From PALSA-612 sp963704335 (lineage in GTDB: Bacteria > Actinomycetota > Thermoleophilia > Gaiellales > Gaiellaceae), in NCBI GenBank assembly GCA_963704335.1, contig OY969889.1, positions 2,232,001 through 2,296,000 of the forward strand: 64,000 nt of DNA. The letters run 5' to 3'. Position numbers and translations under genes: made by a program. Below the pieces are notes generated by a model, which did not search any database, had not been told where the DNA came from, and saw only the letters and a list, made by a program, of their open reading frames with translations. Shown here in pieces: positions 37,376-46,110 of this stretch. Each line of letters begins with the position of its first letter. The stretch's first letter is position 1.

Positions 37376-38685
37376 GAGCCGCAGCGCCTGAATTCGACCG
37401 TCTGGTTGCCGCGGCGCTCCCACTCGTACACACCTCCGTGCAGCACAGGTCGAGCCTTGAGGCCGGCCGCGTCCAGCACGCTGGCAGCGATCGCCGCGCG
37501 CGGTCCCGTCTCACAGATGGTCACGATGGGGCGCCCCCCCGCCAGGTCGTCAGCGAAGTCGCCGATCACGCGGTACGGGATATTGCGGCTGCCCGGGATG
37601 TAGCCGGCATCGCGCTCGTAAGGCTCTCGCACGTCGATCACGGCGACGGTGCCTTCTGCGACGAGTCGTTCCAGCTCGTCGATGTCGACGGGCTCGAGCG
37701 TCTCGGTTGCCTCGAAGCTTTCGAGGTAGCCCGCCAGCTCCAGGAAGCCCACGGCATGGAGCTTCGCGGCGGCACGCTCGGCCTGCTCCGGCGAGCCGGC
37801 ATGCAGAGCAACCGTTCCGTTCTGCGGAATGAGGAAGCCGGCCCGCGTGCCGAACGACGATCCGGACATCGGAACGTTGACGGCTCCCGCGACGTGTCCG
37901 GCGGCGTACTCGTCACCTTCGCGAACGTCGAGCACGAAGTGGCCGTCGCGACCGGTCGGCTCGAGCGCCGGAGTCGCTCCCACGAACGGCCCACGGTTGA
38001 GCTCGACGATGCGTTCCATGTTCGGCGGCCGCGGTGTGGTGACGCCCGCCGAGCCGGCCACGAACTCTTCGACAGTGGCGAGGGCCAGCGCCGGGTTGAA
38101 GCGCCGCTCGTAGCCGATCGTGGACGAGCGCTCTTCGCTCATGCCCGCACCGCACAGTGAGCCGGCCACATGTCCGGGCATCACCTTCACGTCGTCGGGG
38201 AGCTCCAGCAGGCGGTGCAGGCTGTGGAAGAGCCCTTCCGCGCCGTCCCGTGCGTCGACCGCGAGATCCGGCCGCGCCGTGGCGCCCACGAACAGGGAGT
38301 CGCCGGTGAGCAGTGCGTCGCCGGCGAGGAAGCAGCAGTGCTCCGGCCGGTGCCCGGGCGTGTGCAGCGTCTTGACGGCGAGCGAGCCGACGGCGATCTC
38401 GTCCCCGTCCTTCAGCGTCTCGTGTGGATACGCGGCGTTTGCCTCGGCGTGCACCGACACGGGCAGGCCCCGCTCGAGCGCGAGCCGGCCGTGACCCGAG
38501 ACGTGGTCGGCGTGCGTATGCGTCTCGAGCACCCGCGTGATCACGAGGCCACGTGAAGCGGCCGCGTCGAGGAACGGCTCGACGGCATAGACGGGGTCGA
38601 CAAGCACGGCCTCGCCCGCCTCCTCGTCACCGATCAGGTACGACGCGCAGCCGAGGTCGTCGTCGACGAACTGGCGCAGGTACAT
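37372..38685 (-). CDS. MBL-fold hydrolase with two rhodanese domains (persulfide dioxygenase-like)
   Basis: 437 residues, ATG at 38685; a longer frame to 38799 runs through a repeat and is rejected. The metallo-beta-lactamase domain has the zinc site ETHTHADHVSGH, TLHTPGHRPEHCCFLAGDALLTGDSLF and VMPGHVAGSLCG, close to ETHE1/Blh-type persulfide dioxygenases. Two rhodanese domains follow: the first (DVREGDEYAAGHVAGAVN) has no active-site cysteine where ALHAGSPEQA stands. The second has the loop ICETGPRAAIA with a cysteine. Expected role: sulfide or persulfide oxidation, with sulfur carried by the second domain. Confidence 0.9.
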   Translation of the reverse strand: MYLRQFVDDDLGCASYLIGDEEAGEAVLVDPVYAVEPFLDAAASRGLVITRVLETHTHADHVSGHGRLALERGLPVSVHAEANAAYPHETLKDGDEIAVGSLAVKTLHTPGHRPEHCCFLAGDALLTGDSLFVGATARPDLAVDARDGAEGLFHSLHRLLELPDDVKVMPGHVAGSLCGAGMSEERSSTIGYERRFNPALALATVEEFVAGSAGVTTPRPPNMERIVELNRGPFVGATPALEPTGRDGHFVLDVREGDEYAAGHVAGAVNVPMSGSSFGTRAGFLIPQNGTVALHAGSPEQAERAAAKLHAVGFLELAGYLESFEATETLEPVDIDELERLVAEGTVAVIDVREPYERDAGYIPGSRNIPYRVIGDFADDLAGGRPIVTICETGPRAAIAASVLDAAGLKARPVLHGGVYEWERRGNQTVEFRRCGS

Positions 38686-38740
38686 CGAGACCGCAACGTA
38701 CCACCGGCTCCCGCTGTACTTCTTGAAGTCCGGCCCTGTC

Positions 38741-38792
38741 CACGTCCGGACACGGCCCAGTGCCTGGCACTGAGTTGTGACAATTCTGTGCC
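38741..38792. repeat. Intergenic palindromic repeat, copy 2 (inverted relative to copy 1)
   Basis: On the minus strand this reads GGCACAGAATTGTCACAAC, then the palindrome AGTGCCAGGCACT (38759-38771), then the related TGTCCGG block. It differs from the copy at 4604-4655 by only a few bases over about 50. It lies between the 3' end of an acyl-CoA dehydrogenase gene and the 5' end of the MBL-rhodanese gene, the same relative setting as copy 1. Confidence 0.75.
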
Positions 38793-38794
38793 AA

Positions 38795-38815
38795 TCCATC
38801 CCCAGGAGGGATGGA
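38795..38815 (-). terminator. Stem-loop after the acyl-CoA dehydrogenase gene
   Basis: TCCATCCC and GGGATGGA pair perfectly (8 bp) around a CAGGA loop, 9 bases beyond the dehydrogenase stop. There is no clear U-run, as is common in high-GC bacteria. Confidence 0.6.
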
Positions 38816-38824
38816 CGTGGCCCG

Positions 38825-39961
38825 CTAAGTCAGGCCGAGATGCTTCGCGATGACCATGCGCTGCACCTCGTTCGTGCCTTCGCCGATCTCGAGGATCTTC
38901 TGGTCGCGGTACAGACGCGAGATGGCGAACTCGTCCATGAAGCCGTAGCCGCCGTGGATCTGGAGCGCTGCGTTGACGACGCGGTTGGACACCTCGCCGG
39001 TGTAGAGCTTCGCGATCGCCGCCTCCTGGGCGAATGGCCTGCCCTCGTCCTTGAGCCAGGCCGCCTTGTACGTGAGCAGCCGGCCGGCCTCGATCTCCAC
39101 GGCCATGTCGGCAAGCTTGAACTGCACGGCCTGGAAGTCGGCGATGGGACGGCCGAACTGCTCCCGCTCCTTCGCGTACGCGGTCGCGAGATCGAACGCA
39201 CCCTGCGCGAGCCCCACCGCCATCGCGGCGACGGAGATGCGCCCGCCGTCGAGAATCTCCAGAAACTGGTGGAAGCCCTGACCGCGCGGGCCGAGGAGGT
39301 TCGACTCGGGGACGGCGCAGCCCTGGAAGGAGAGCTCCCGCGTGTCGGATGCACGCCAGCCCATCTTCTCCATCGGCTCCGAGATGACGTAGCCGGGCGT
39401 GCCGTTGGGCACGATGATGTTCGACACCTCGCCGTCACCGGTAAGCGCGGTGATGGTGACGCAGGAGGTGATGTCGGTGCCGGCGTTGGTGATGAAGATC
39501 TTGGAGCCGTCGACCACCCACTGGCCGTCGCGCAGCTCGGCTCTCGTCTGAGTCGCGCCGGCGTCGGAGCCGGCGCCGGGCTCCGTCAAGCCGAACGCTG
39601 CCAGCTTTCGCCCAGACGCCAGATCCGGCAGCCACTCGTGCTTCTGCTCCTCCGAGCCGAAGAGGAAGATCGGCATCGTGCCCAGCGAGGTGTGCGCAGC
39701 GACGGTGATGCATACGGACGAGTCGATTCGCGCGAGCTCCTCGATGGCGATGGCGTACGAGAGCGTGTCGCCGCCTGCGCCGCCCCACTGCTCGGGGATG
39801 GGCAGGCCCATGAGCCCGAGCTCGGCGAGCTCCTCGACGAGCTCGTAGGGAAAACGGTGCTCCCGGTCGAGTTCCTCCGCCACCGGCGCCACACGCTGCT
39901 CGGCGAACTCGCGCACGGTGCGCCGGATGAGCTCGTGCTCTTCTGCGAGCTCGAAGTTCAT
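38825..39961 (-). CDS. Acyl-CoA dehydrogenase
   Basis: 378 residues, ATG at 39961. Motifs: FELAEEHELIRRTVREFAEQ, AAFGLTEPGAGSDAGATQT for FAD and substrate, SKIFITNAGTDITS, ALQIHGGYGFMDEFAISRLYRD and the C-terminal IGEGTNEVQRMV with the catalytic glutamate in GEGT. That placement fits short-chain (butyryl-type) dehydrogenases rather than isovaleryl-CoA dehydrogenase, whose catalytic residue is elsewhere. Its start overlaps the pepA stop (ATGA), so both are in one transcript ending at the 38795-38815 stem-loop. Confidence 0.93.
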   Translation of the reverse strand: MNFELAEEHELIRRTVREFAEQRVAPVAEELDREHRFPYELVEELAELGLMGLPIPEQWGGAGGDTLSYAIAIEELARIDSSVCITVAAHTSLGTMPIFLFGSEEQKHEWLPDLASGRKLAAFGLTEPGAGSDAGATQTRAELRDGQWVVDGSKIFITNAGTDITSCVTITALTGDGEVSNIIVPNGTPGYVISEPMEKMGWRASDTRELSFQGCAVPESNLLGPRGQGFHQFLEILDGGRISVAAMAVGLAQGAFDLATAYAKEREQFGRPIADFQAVQFKLADMAVEIEAGRLLTYKAAWLKDEGRPFAQEAAIAKLYTGEVSNRVVNAALQIHGGYGFMDEFAISRLYRDQKILEIGEGTNEVQRMVIAKHLGLT

Positions 39962-41394
39962 CCGGAGGCGAAGCGCTCGGCGAGCGCGACGATCAGGCGG
40001 ACGCCCCAGCCGGTGCCGCCGACCTGGGACAGGTAATCGCCACGCGACCACGTGAGCAGGCCCGTTCCGGCCATGTCGATGTGCGCCCAGGGGCCTTCGC
40101 CGGCGAACTCCTCGAGAAATGACGTCGCGTAGATCGGGCTGCCGACGGGGCGCAGGCTCGAGTTCTTCATGTCGGCGAACGCCGAGTCGATGACACGGCG
40201 GTAGCGGGGATGGAGCGGGAAGGGCCACACGTAGTCGCCGCTCGCGTTCCCTGCGGCGACGAGCTCGTCGCGCCACGCGTCGTCGTTGGCGAAGATCCCC
40301 GCGTACTGGTCGCCGAGAGCGCGCGCCATGATGCCCGTGAGAGTCGCGAAGTCGACCACATGGGTCGCGCCCTGCTCTCGCGCGTACCAGAGAGCATCCG
40401 CGAGCACGAGTCGCCCCTCGGCGTCCGTGTTCGTGACCTCGATCGTCTTGCCGTTGGCGGCCGTGAGGATGTCGCCGGGCCGCATGCTGCGCCCGCTCGG
40501 CATGTTCTCGGCGGCTGCGACGACGGCCAGCGCGCGGACGGGAACCGCGAGCTCCGCGAGCGCGCCGATACCGGCGACGACGGCAGCTGCACCGGCCATG
40601 TCGCCCTTCATGTCCTCCATGTGCGTGGCGGGCTTGAGCGAGATGCCCCCGGAGTCGAATGTCAGCCCCTTGCCGACGAGCCCCAGCACGCGGTCGCCCC
40701 CGGCGGCGTCCGGAGGTTCCCAGCGCAGCACGATGAGGCGAGGCTCGTTGTAGCTGCCCACTCCGACTGCCAGCAGGGCGCCCATGCCCAGCTCGCGCAT
40801 CGCATCGGGCTCGAGGGTCTCGACGCTGAGGCCGGGCGTGTTGTCGGCAAGACTCGCCGCGTACTCGCCCAGGGTCGCCGGGGTGAGGTCGTTGGCGGGC
40901 CGGTTGACGAGATCCCGGGCACGGTTCGTCCAGCGCGCGGATGTCTCCGCCCACCTGGCACTCCCCGCGACGTCGTCGTCGGTGACGAGTGCGAGTTGCG
41001 AAACCGAGGCTCCCTCGCGCTCCCCCGTCTTCCACGCCCCCGGGTCGTAGTCGCCGAGGATCGCGCCTTCGACGACCGCGCGAGCCTGCTCCGCTGCGGG
41101 CAGGGGCAGGCTCTCGTCGAGCTGCCAGGCGATCGCGCCTCCCGTTGACTCCTTGGCCTCTTCGACCACAACAGCAGCGGCGTCGCGGAGCGCATCCGCG
41201 TCGACCTCGTCGACCGGACCAATGCCGGCGACGATCGCCCGCTCGCCGTCGACGAGGACGGTGCGCGCCGAGCCCCGTTTCGTCTTCACCTCGCCCGCCT
41301 CGACGAGGGCGGCCAGCCGGGCGGGTGGTGGCTCGGTGGCCACGAGCGCCAGCTTCGCGTTCGCCGGCGTAGAAGTGGTGACGGTGATCTCCAC
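39958..41394 (-). CDS. pepA: Leucyl aminopeptidase, M17 family
   Basis: 478 residues, ATG at 41394. The metal-binding core is intact: GLVGKGLTFDSGGISLKPA, MEDMKGDMAGAAAV, and the family signature NTDAEGRLVLADALW, with GVRLIVALAERF at the end. The enzyme cuts N-terminal residues from peptides in the cytoplasm as a hexamer with two metal ions per active site. The less conserved first 160 residues are the family's N-terminal domain. The start is 55 bases from the divergent MFS start. Confidence 0.94.
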   Translation of the reverse strand: MEITVTTSTPANAKLALVATEPPPARLAALVEAGEVKTKRGSARTVLVDGERAIVAGIGPVDEVDADALRDAAAVVVEEAKESTGGAIAWQLDESLPLPAAEQARAVVEGAILGDYDPGAWKTGEREGASVSQLALVTDDDVAGSARWAETSARWTNRARDLVNRPANDLTPATLGEYAASLADNTPGLSVETLEPDAMRELGMGALLAVGVGSYNEPRLIVLRWEPPDAAGGDRVLGLVGKGLTFDSGGISLKPATHMEDMKGDMAGAAAVVAGIGALAELAVPVRALAVVAAAENMPSGRSMRPGDILTAANGKTIEVTNTDAEGRLVLADALWYAREQGATHVVDFATLTGIMARALGDQYAGIFANDDAWRDELVAAGNASGDYVWPFPLHPRYRRVIDSAFADMKNSSLRPVGSPIYATSFLEEFAGEGPWAHIDMAGTGLLTWSRGDYLSQVGGTGWGVRLIVALAERFASG

Positions 41395-41449
41395 GTCGGC
41401 CGCGATGCTATCCGAGCGCCCGCGGCAGTCCCGTCGATACGCTCACGGG

Positions 41450-42634
41450 ATGGCGCGCGCGGACATCGATCGACGCGCGATGGCGGCGCTCTCGTCCGGC
41501 CACATGGCCGTCGACTTTGCGGGCGGCGTGCTGCCGGCGCTGCTCCCGTTTCTGGTCACGGAGTGGGATCTCTCGTACACGTATGCGGGCGGCTTGATCC
41601 TCGCTTCGTCGCTCGCGGCTTCGGTGGTGCAGCCGCTGTTCGGGCTCTGGTCAGACCGTCGCGGCGCCGTCTGGCTGCTGCCCGCGGGCGTCGCGATCGG
41701 GGCAATCGGCATGGGGCTGGCAGCGCTCTCGCCGAGCTACTGGTGGGTCGTCCTCTTCGTGGTCGTCTCCGGCCTCGGCACCGCCGCGTATCACCCGGAA
41801 GGCTCGAAGTTCGCCGCGTATGCAAGCGGCGCCAGGCGTGCCAGCGGCATGTCGTTGTTCTCGATCGGCGGCAACCTCGGCTACTCGCTCGGTGTCATCG
41901 TGACGACGCCGATCGTGGTTGCGCTCGGGATCAAGGGTGGCGCACTCGTCGTCCTCCCGTGCCTCGTCGTGGCGGCGATCCTGCTGTTGCTCATGCCGTT
42001 TCTCCTCTCGTTCGTGCCCGATCGCAGACCGGGGGCGCGTGCGGTTGGGGGAGAGGACCGACTGGGTGCGATGGCGCTGCTGCTGGGGGTAGTCACCGTG
42101 CGCAGCGTCGCCTGGTTCGGGCTGATCACGTTCGTTCCGCTCTGGGAGGTTTCGATCGGCAATTCCGAGGGCTACGGGAACCTCTTGCTCGCGATCATGC
42201 TCCTCGCGGGCGCGGTCGGCACGCTGCTGGCCGGGCCGGCGGCCGACCGCTTCGGCCGCAGGCCCGTGCTCCTCGTGTCGAGCATCGTCGTCCCGCCCGC
42301 GATCGCCGTCTTCATCCTCGTCGACGGCGTCGTCGGAGCGCTGTCGCTCGTCGTGATCGGCGCCGCCGTCGTCGGCACGTTCGGCGTGACGATGGTCATG
42401 AGCCAGGAGTACATGCCGCAACACATCGGCATGGCCTCTGGCCTCTCGATCGGCCTCTCGATCGGCCTCGGCGGGATCGCGGCCGTCTTCCTCGGGGCGA
42501 TCGCCGACTCCGTCGACCTCGAGACAGCGCTATGGGTGTGCGCCTTCGTGCCGATCGCGGGCATCGTGTTGACGCTGCTCCTGCCACCGACCGGATCGCG
42601 CCGCGCGCTTGCTCCAGAAGTCGCGTCGCCGTGA
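41450..42634 (+). CDS. MFS transporter, fosmidomycin-resistance type
   Basis: 394 residues from ATG 41450 (MARADIDRRAMAALSSGHMAVDFAGG). Twelve hydrophobic segments. The family pattern includes LPFLVTEWDLSYTYAGGLI, LWSDRRGAVWLLPAGVAIG and GTAAYHPEGSKFAAYASGARRASGMSLF, as in Fsr-like exporters. A late run of GLSIGLSIGLGG is encoded by a short tandem repeat near 42437-42470. Function is efflux of an unknown small compound. Confidence 0.88.
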   Translation: MARADIDRRAMAALSSGHMAVDFAGGVLPALLPFLVTEWDLSYTYAGGLILASSLAASVVQPLFGLWSDRRGAVWLLPAGVAIGAIGMGLAALSPSYWWVVLFVVVSGLGTAAYHPEGSKFAAYASGARRASGMSLFSIGGNLGYSLGVIVTTPIVVALGIKGGALVVLPCLVVAAILLLLMPFLLSFVPDRRPGARAVGGEDRLGAMALLLGVVTVRSVAWFGLITFVPLWEVSIGNSEGYGNLLLAIMLLAGAVGTLLAGPAADRFGRRPVLLVSSIVVPPAIAVFILVDGVVGALSLVVIGAAVVGTFGVTMVMSQEYMPQHIGMASGLSIGLSIGLGGIAAVFLGAIADSVDLETALWVCAFVPIAGIVLTLLLPPTGSRRALAPEVASP

Positions 42635-42667
42635 TGTAGTCTCGCCGGACCCGACCGGAGGTAGGAC

Positions 42668-42973
42668 GTGACCCAGGACATCACCGATTTCTTCACGGCT
42701 CTCCCCGGCCGTGCACAGGGGAAGACAGCCGGCATCAACAACACGTACGTCTTCGCCATCGACGGCGCGGGCACGTGGACAGTCGCGGTGAATGACGAAG
42801 GAGCGACGGTCACCGAGGGTGACCAGGGCGGCGACTGCACGATCGAAGCTTCGTCGGAGACGTTCTCGAAGATTGCCGCCGGTGAGCAGAACGCGACCAC
42901 GGCGTACATGACGGGCAAGCTGAAGATCAAGGGAGACATGGGAGCTGCCATGAAGCTCCAGAAGCTGTTCTAG
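42668..42973 (+). CDS. SCP2 sterol-carrier-domain protein
   Basis: 101 residues, GTG start preceded by GGAGGTAGG. The whole protein is one SCP2 fold: TDFFTALPGRAQG, YVFAIDGAGTWTVAV, GDCTIEASSETFSKIAAGEQNATTAYMTGKLKIKGDMGAAMKLQKLF. The domain binds lipids or acyl chains in a hydrophobic tunnel. It is followed after 9 bases by a membrane protein gene. Confidence 0.9.
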   Translation: MTQDITDFFTALPGRAQGKTAGINNTYVFAIDGAGTWTVAVNDEGATVTEGDQGGDCTIEASSETFSKIAAGEQNATTAYMTGKLKIKGDMGAAMKLQKLF

Positions 42974-42982
42974 CGCCCGAGC

Positions 42983-43381
42983 ATGTGGCTGTTTCTCCTA
43001 GTCCGGCTGCTGATCTCGTGGGGCATGAACGTGCTCGCGCTGATCGTCGTCGACTGGCTGTTCGACAGCGTCTACATCGAGCGGTGGGGCTCGCTGCTGC
43101 TCGGTGCGGCGGTGCTGGCGATCGGCAACGCGTTCCTGAAGCCGATCCTCGCCATCCTCACGTTCCCGCTGATCATCCTCACGCTCGGCCTCGCGTACTT
43201 CGCGATCAACGTGGCGATGCTCGCGCTGGCGGAATGGATCGCGCCGGACTTCTCGATCGACGGCTTCTGGACGTACGTCGGCGCCACGATCGTCGTCTGG
43301 TTCGTGAACTTCGTCGTCGGACGGGGGCTCGACTATCTCGAGGGGGGCGGCAGGCGCACCACGACCATCCGCGTCACCTAG
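42983..43381 (+). CDS. Small membrane protein, phage-holin-superfamily IV (YvlD) type
   Basis: 132 residues with four transmembrane helices. The pattern ILAILTFPLIILTLGLAYFAINVAMLALAEWIAPDF matches the YvlD family, which is annotated as holin-like but is usually a housekeeping membrane protein of unknown function. A charged tail (GGGRRTTTIRVT) follows. The stop overlaps the convergent carboxylase stop by 4 bases. Confidence 0.88.
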   Translation: MWLFLLVRLLISWGMNVLALIVVDWLFDSVYIERWGSLLLGAAVLAIGNAFLKPILAILTFPLIILTLGLAYFAINVAMLALAEWIAPDFSIDGFWTYVGATIVVWFVNFVVGRGLDYLEGGGRRTTTIRVT

Positions 43382-44985
43382 TCCTCGAGCTCGACGAGCT
43401 TCTGACCCGCTGCGACCTGGTCGCCTTCCGCGACCAGGAGGCGGCGGACCGTGGCCTCGTGCGGTGACGTGAGGGGCGTCTCCATCTTCATCGCCTCCAA
43501 CACGAGGAGCGGCTGGTGTGCCGCAACCGTCTCACCGTCGGAGACGAGCACTCGCAGAACGGTGCCCGGCATCTGAGCCGACAGTGCGCTCTCCGTTGCC
43601 ACCGCCCCGCGCTCGTGCGCGGCGGACTCGACGTCGGGAGGTGGCGCCGGCGGCGGGGCAGCGCCGTTCAGCCTCCAGGCTCCGTGCCACGGGGCGGGAG
43701 CGGAAGCGGGGTGGGGGGACAGAGGTGGGTTCTCCACCAGGAATGACGTCGTCGTCCTGCCGGCGCGAACGTGTGGGTGCGCGACCAGCCAACGGAGGAA
43801 GGGGAGATTCGTGGTCACGCCCTCGATCTCGGTCTCCCGCAACGCAGTGGAGAGCCGGTCGAGTGCTTCCGTGCGCGTGGCCGCGTGCGCTACGAGCTTC
43901 GCGATCATCGGGTCGTAGCTCAGACCGACCTCGTCGCCCTCTTCGACTCCCGCGTCCACGCGAATGCCCGCGGGCAATCGGAGTCGCGTGATACGCCCGG
44001 TCTGTGGCAGGAACGTCCGCGGGTCCTCGGCGTAGAGCCGCACCTCCACGGCGTGGCCCGATGTGGAATACGAGGCGCTCGCTAGCGTGTCGCCGTCGGC
44101 CACCAGGATCTGCTGCTCGACGATGTCGATGCCCGTGACGAGCTCCGTCACCGGGTGCTCGACCTGGATCCGGCCGTTCAGCTCGAGGAAGTAGAAGTCC
44201 CGGCCGTCGAGCATGAACTCGGCTGTCCCGGCGCTCCGATAGGCAATCGCCTGGGCGAACGCGACGGCGGCGTCGCTCATCGCCTGCCGTAGCCCTTCGT
44301 CGATCGCGACGGATGGGGACTCTTCGAGCACCTTCTGGTGGCGACGCTGGATGGAGCACTCGCGTTCGCCCAGTGCGAGCACGGCGCCGGCGCCATCGCC
44401 CAGCAGCTGGATCTCGACATGGCGTGGGCGCTCGACGTACTGCTCGCAGAAGACGCGGTCGTCGCCGAACGCGGCTTTGGCCTCCCGCCGAGCGGCGGCG
44501 AGCGCCTCTTCCAGGTCTTCGGCGGCCCGAACGACGCGCATGCCGCGTCCGCCGCCGCCCGCGGCCGCCTTGACGACGAGCGGGAAGCCGACATCCTCGG
44601 GCTCGCCGTGCGGGACAACGGGAACGCCGGCCTGCCGGGCGATCTCCTTCGCGGCGAGCTTGTCGCCGCCTTGACGCAACGCCTCGGGAGAAGGCCCGAC
44701 GAAGATGAGCCCGGCGCCTTCCACGGCTTCTGCCAGTTCGGCGCTCTCGGCGAGGAACCCGTAGCCGGGGTGAATGGCATCGGCACCCGTCTCTTGCGCC
44801 GCGCGAACGTGCTCGGCGGCATCGAGGTAGCTGGAGATCTCCACGACCTCATCGGCGACCCGTGTGTGGAAGGCCTCGCGATCGTCGGGCGCCGCGACGG
44901 CGACAGTCTCGATGCCGAGCCGCTTGCACGTCCGGAAGATGCGAACGGCGATCTCGCCGCGGTTGGCGACGAGCAGCTTTTTCAT
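43378..44985 (-). CDS. Acyl-CoA carboxylase alpha subunit (biotin carboxylase + BCCP)
   Basis: 535 residues, ATG at 44985 (MKKLLVANRGEIAVRIFRT). The biotin carboxylase domain shows GYGFLAESAELAEA, the ATP-grasp glycine loop KAAAGGGGRGMRVV, EQYVERPRHVEIQLLGD, and FLELNGRIQVEHPVTE. A proline-rich linker leads to a biotinyl domain with the lysine K500 in LEAMKMETPL. At 535 residues it lacks part of the usual 650-residue linker region. Beta subunits of the methylcrotonoyl/propionyl type are encoded at 49398-50960. Its start overlaps the MFS stop (ATGA). Confidence 0.93.
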   Translation of the reverse strand: MKKLLVANRGEIAVRIFRTCKRLGIETVAVAAPDDREAFHTRVADEVVEISSYLDAAEHVRAAQETGADAIHPGYGFLAESAELAEAVEGAGLIFVGPSPEALRQGGDKLAAKEIARQAGVPVVPHGEPEDVGFPLVVKAAAGGGGRGMRVVRAAEDLEEALAAARREAKAAFGDDRVFCEQYVERPRHVEIQLLGDGAGAVLALGERECSIQRRHQKVLEESPSVAIDEGLRQAMSDAAVAFAQAIAYRSAGTAEFMLDGRDFYFLELNGRIQVEHPVTELVTGIDIVEQQILVADGDTLASASYSTSGHAVEVRLYAEDPRTFLPQTGRITRLRLPAGIRVDAGVEEGDEVGLSYDPMIAKLVAHAATRTEALDRLSTALRETEIEGVTTNLPFLRWLVAHPHVRAGRTTTSFLVENPPLSPHPASAPAPWHGAWRLNGAAPPPAPPPDVESAAHERGAVATESALSAQMPGTVLRVLVSDGETVAAHQPLLVLEAMKMETPLTSPHEATVRRLLVAEGDQVAAGQKLVELED

Positions 44986-46103
44986 GCGCTTCGTACCGCG
45001 ACGAGTGTCGCCAGGCAGCAACCTGCAAGCAGCAGGTAGGGGACGGCGTCGGTCGTCGCCCGTGCGAGCGTGCCGCCGACGGCGGCGCCGGTCGCCTGGC
45101 CGGGTGCCCAGGCGAGGTTCGCGAGCGCGAATCCCCACGCGACGTCCAGGCCGATCCGGTCGGATGTATCGCTGAGCAGCGACATTGCCGGTGCCCAGAA
45201 GATGCCGAACGAGCACGCGGCCAGCACAGTGACGACCGCCAGCACCGGGGCATGCTGTGGCCACGGCAGCGTGGCGGCGGCGACGGCCGAAGCGACCAGC
45301 CCGATCGTGATCGGGTAGCGCTTGCCGCGCCGGTCGGAGAGGCGACCCATTACCGGCGACAGCGACGCCTCGCTGGCGGCCGACACGATGAAGACCGCGC
45401 TGATTGCGGTCGCCGCGAAGCCGAGCTCCGAGAAGCGCAGTGGGACGAGGACGGTCAGCGTCCCGAACATCAGCGCCGGCAGCGCGACGAGCCACAGGCT
45501 TCCCACGATCCGCCGGTCGTGGAGCGCCGCCCACAGGGCCGAGATCGGCTGGCGGCTGCCTCGCGGTGGGGTCGCCGTGAGCAGCGCGGCTACCGCGACC
45601 CCGATCGCGACCACACCGACTGCGGTGAAGACCGGCCCGGTGCCGAGCACGGAAGCGAGCGCGCCCAGCACGGGTCCGAGCAGTGCTCCCGCGATGGCGA
45701 CCGCGAACACCGTCCCGATCAGCTGACCGCGCTTGTCAGGTGGCGCAACTGCGATCAGCCAGGCGAGCGCCGCGGTCCAGACGAAGGCGCCGCCCACCCC
45801 CTGGAGGAAGCGCGCGAAGTCTAGTGCGACGATCGTGTCCGCGTAGCCGAAGATCACAGACGTGCCGGCGACGACGAGCAGCGCCACGATCGCTGTCGGT
45901 TTCACCCCGAACCTCGCTGCCACGTACCCGCTGGGGATGCTGCCGGCGAGCACGCCCAACGGATATGCCGCCTGGAGGGCACCGGCTCCCGTCTTGGAGA
46001 GGCCCAAGTCGTCCGCGTAGTCAGGCAGCAGCGGCGTCAGGGCCGCGAAGAGCATCGTGTCGCAGACGACGATGGCGCCGCAGAGAACGAGCAGCCAACG
46101 CAC
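44982..46103 (-). CDS. MFS transporter
   Basis: About 373 residues from GTG 46103, 7 bases after the enoyl-CoA hydratase stop. Twelve hydrophobic segments. Marks are LTPLLPDYADDLGLSKTGAGALQAAYPLGVLAGSIPSGYVAARFG, and a central loop LSDRRGKRYPIT. Family members export drugs or transport acids. Placement inside an acyl-CoA catabolic set suggests an acid or ester substrate (inference). Confidence 0.88.
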   Translation of the reverse strand: MRWLLVLCGAIVVCDTMLFAALTPLLPDYADDLGLSKTGAGALQAAYPLGVLAGSIPSGYVAARFGVKPTAIVALLVVAGTSVIFGYADTIVALDFARFLQGVGGAFVWTAALAWLIAVAPPDKRGQLIGTVFAVAIAGALLGPVLGALASVLGTGPVFTAVGVVAIGVAVAALLTATPPRGSRQPISALWAALHDRRIVGSLWLVALPALMFGTLTVLVPLRFSELGFAATAISAVFIVSAASEASLSPVMGRLSDRRGKRYPITIGLVASAVAAATLPWPQHAPVLAVVTVLAACSFGIFWAPAMSLLSDTSDRIGLDVAWGFALANLAWAPGQATGAAVGGTLARATTDAVPYLLLAGCCLATLVAVRSA

Positions 46104-46110
46104 GAAAGCG

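Noticed and set aside
38686..38799. N-terminal extension of the MBL-rhodanese protein
   Set aside because: It translates the palindromic repeat, and homologous proteins start at MYLRQF, so the ATG at 38685 is used.
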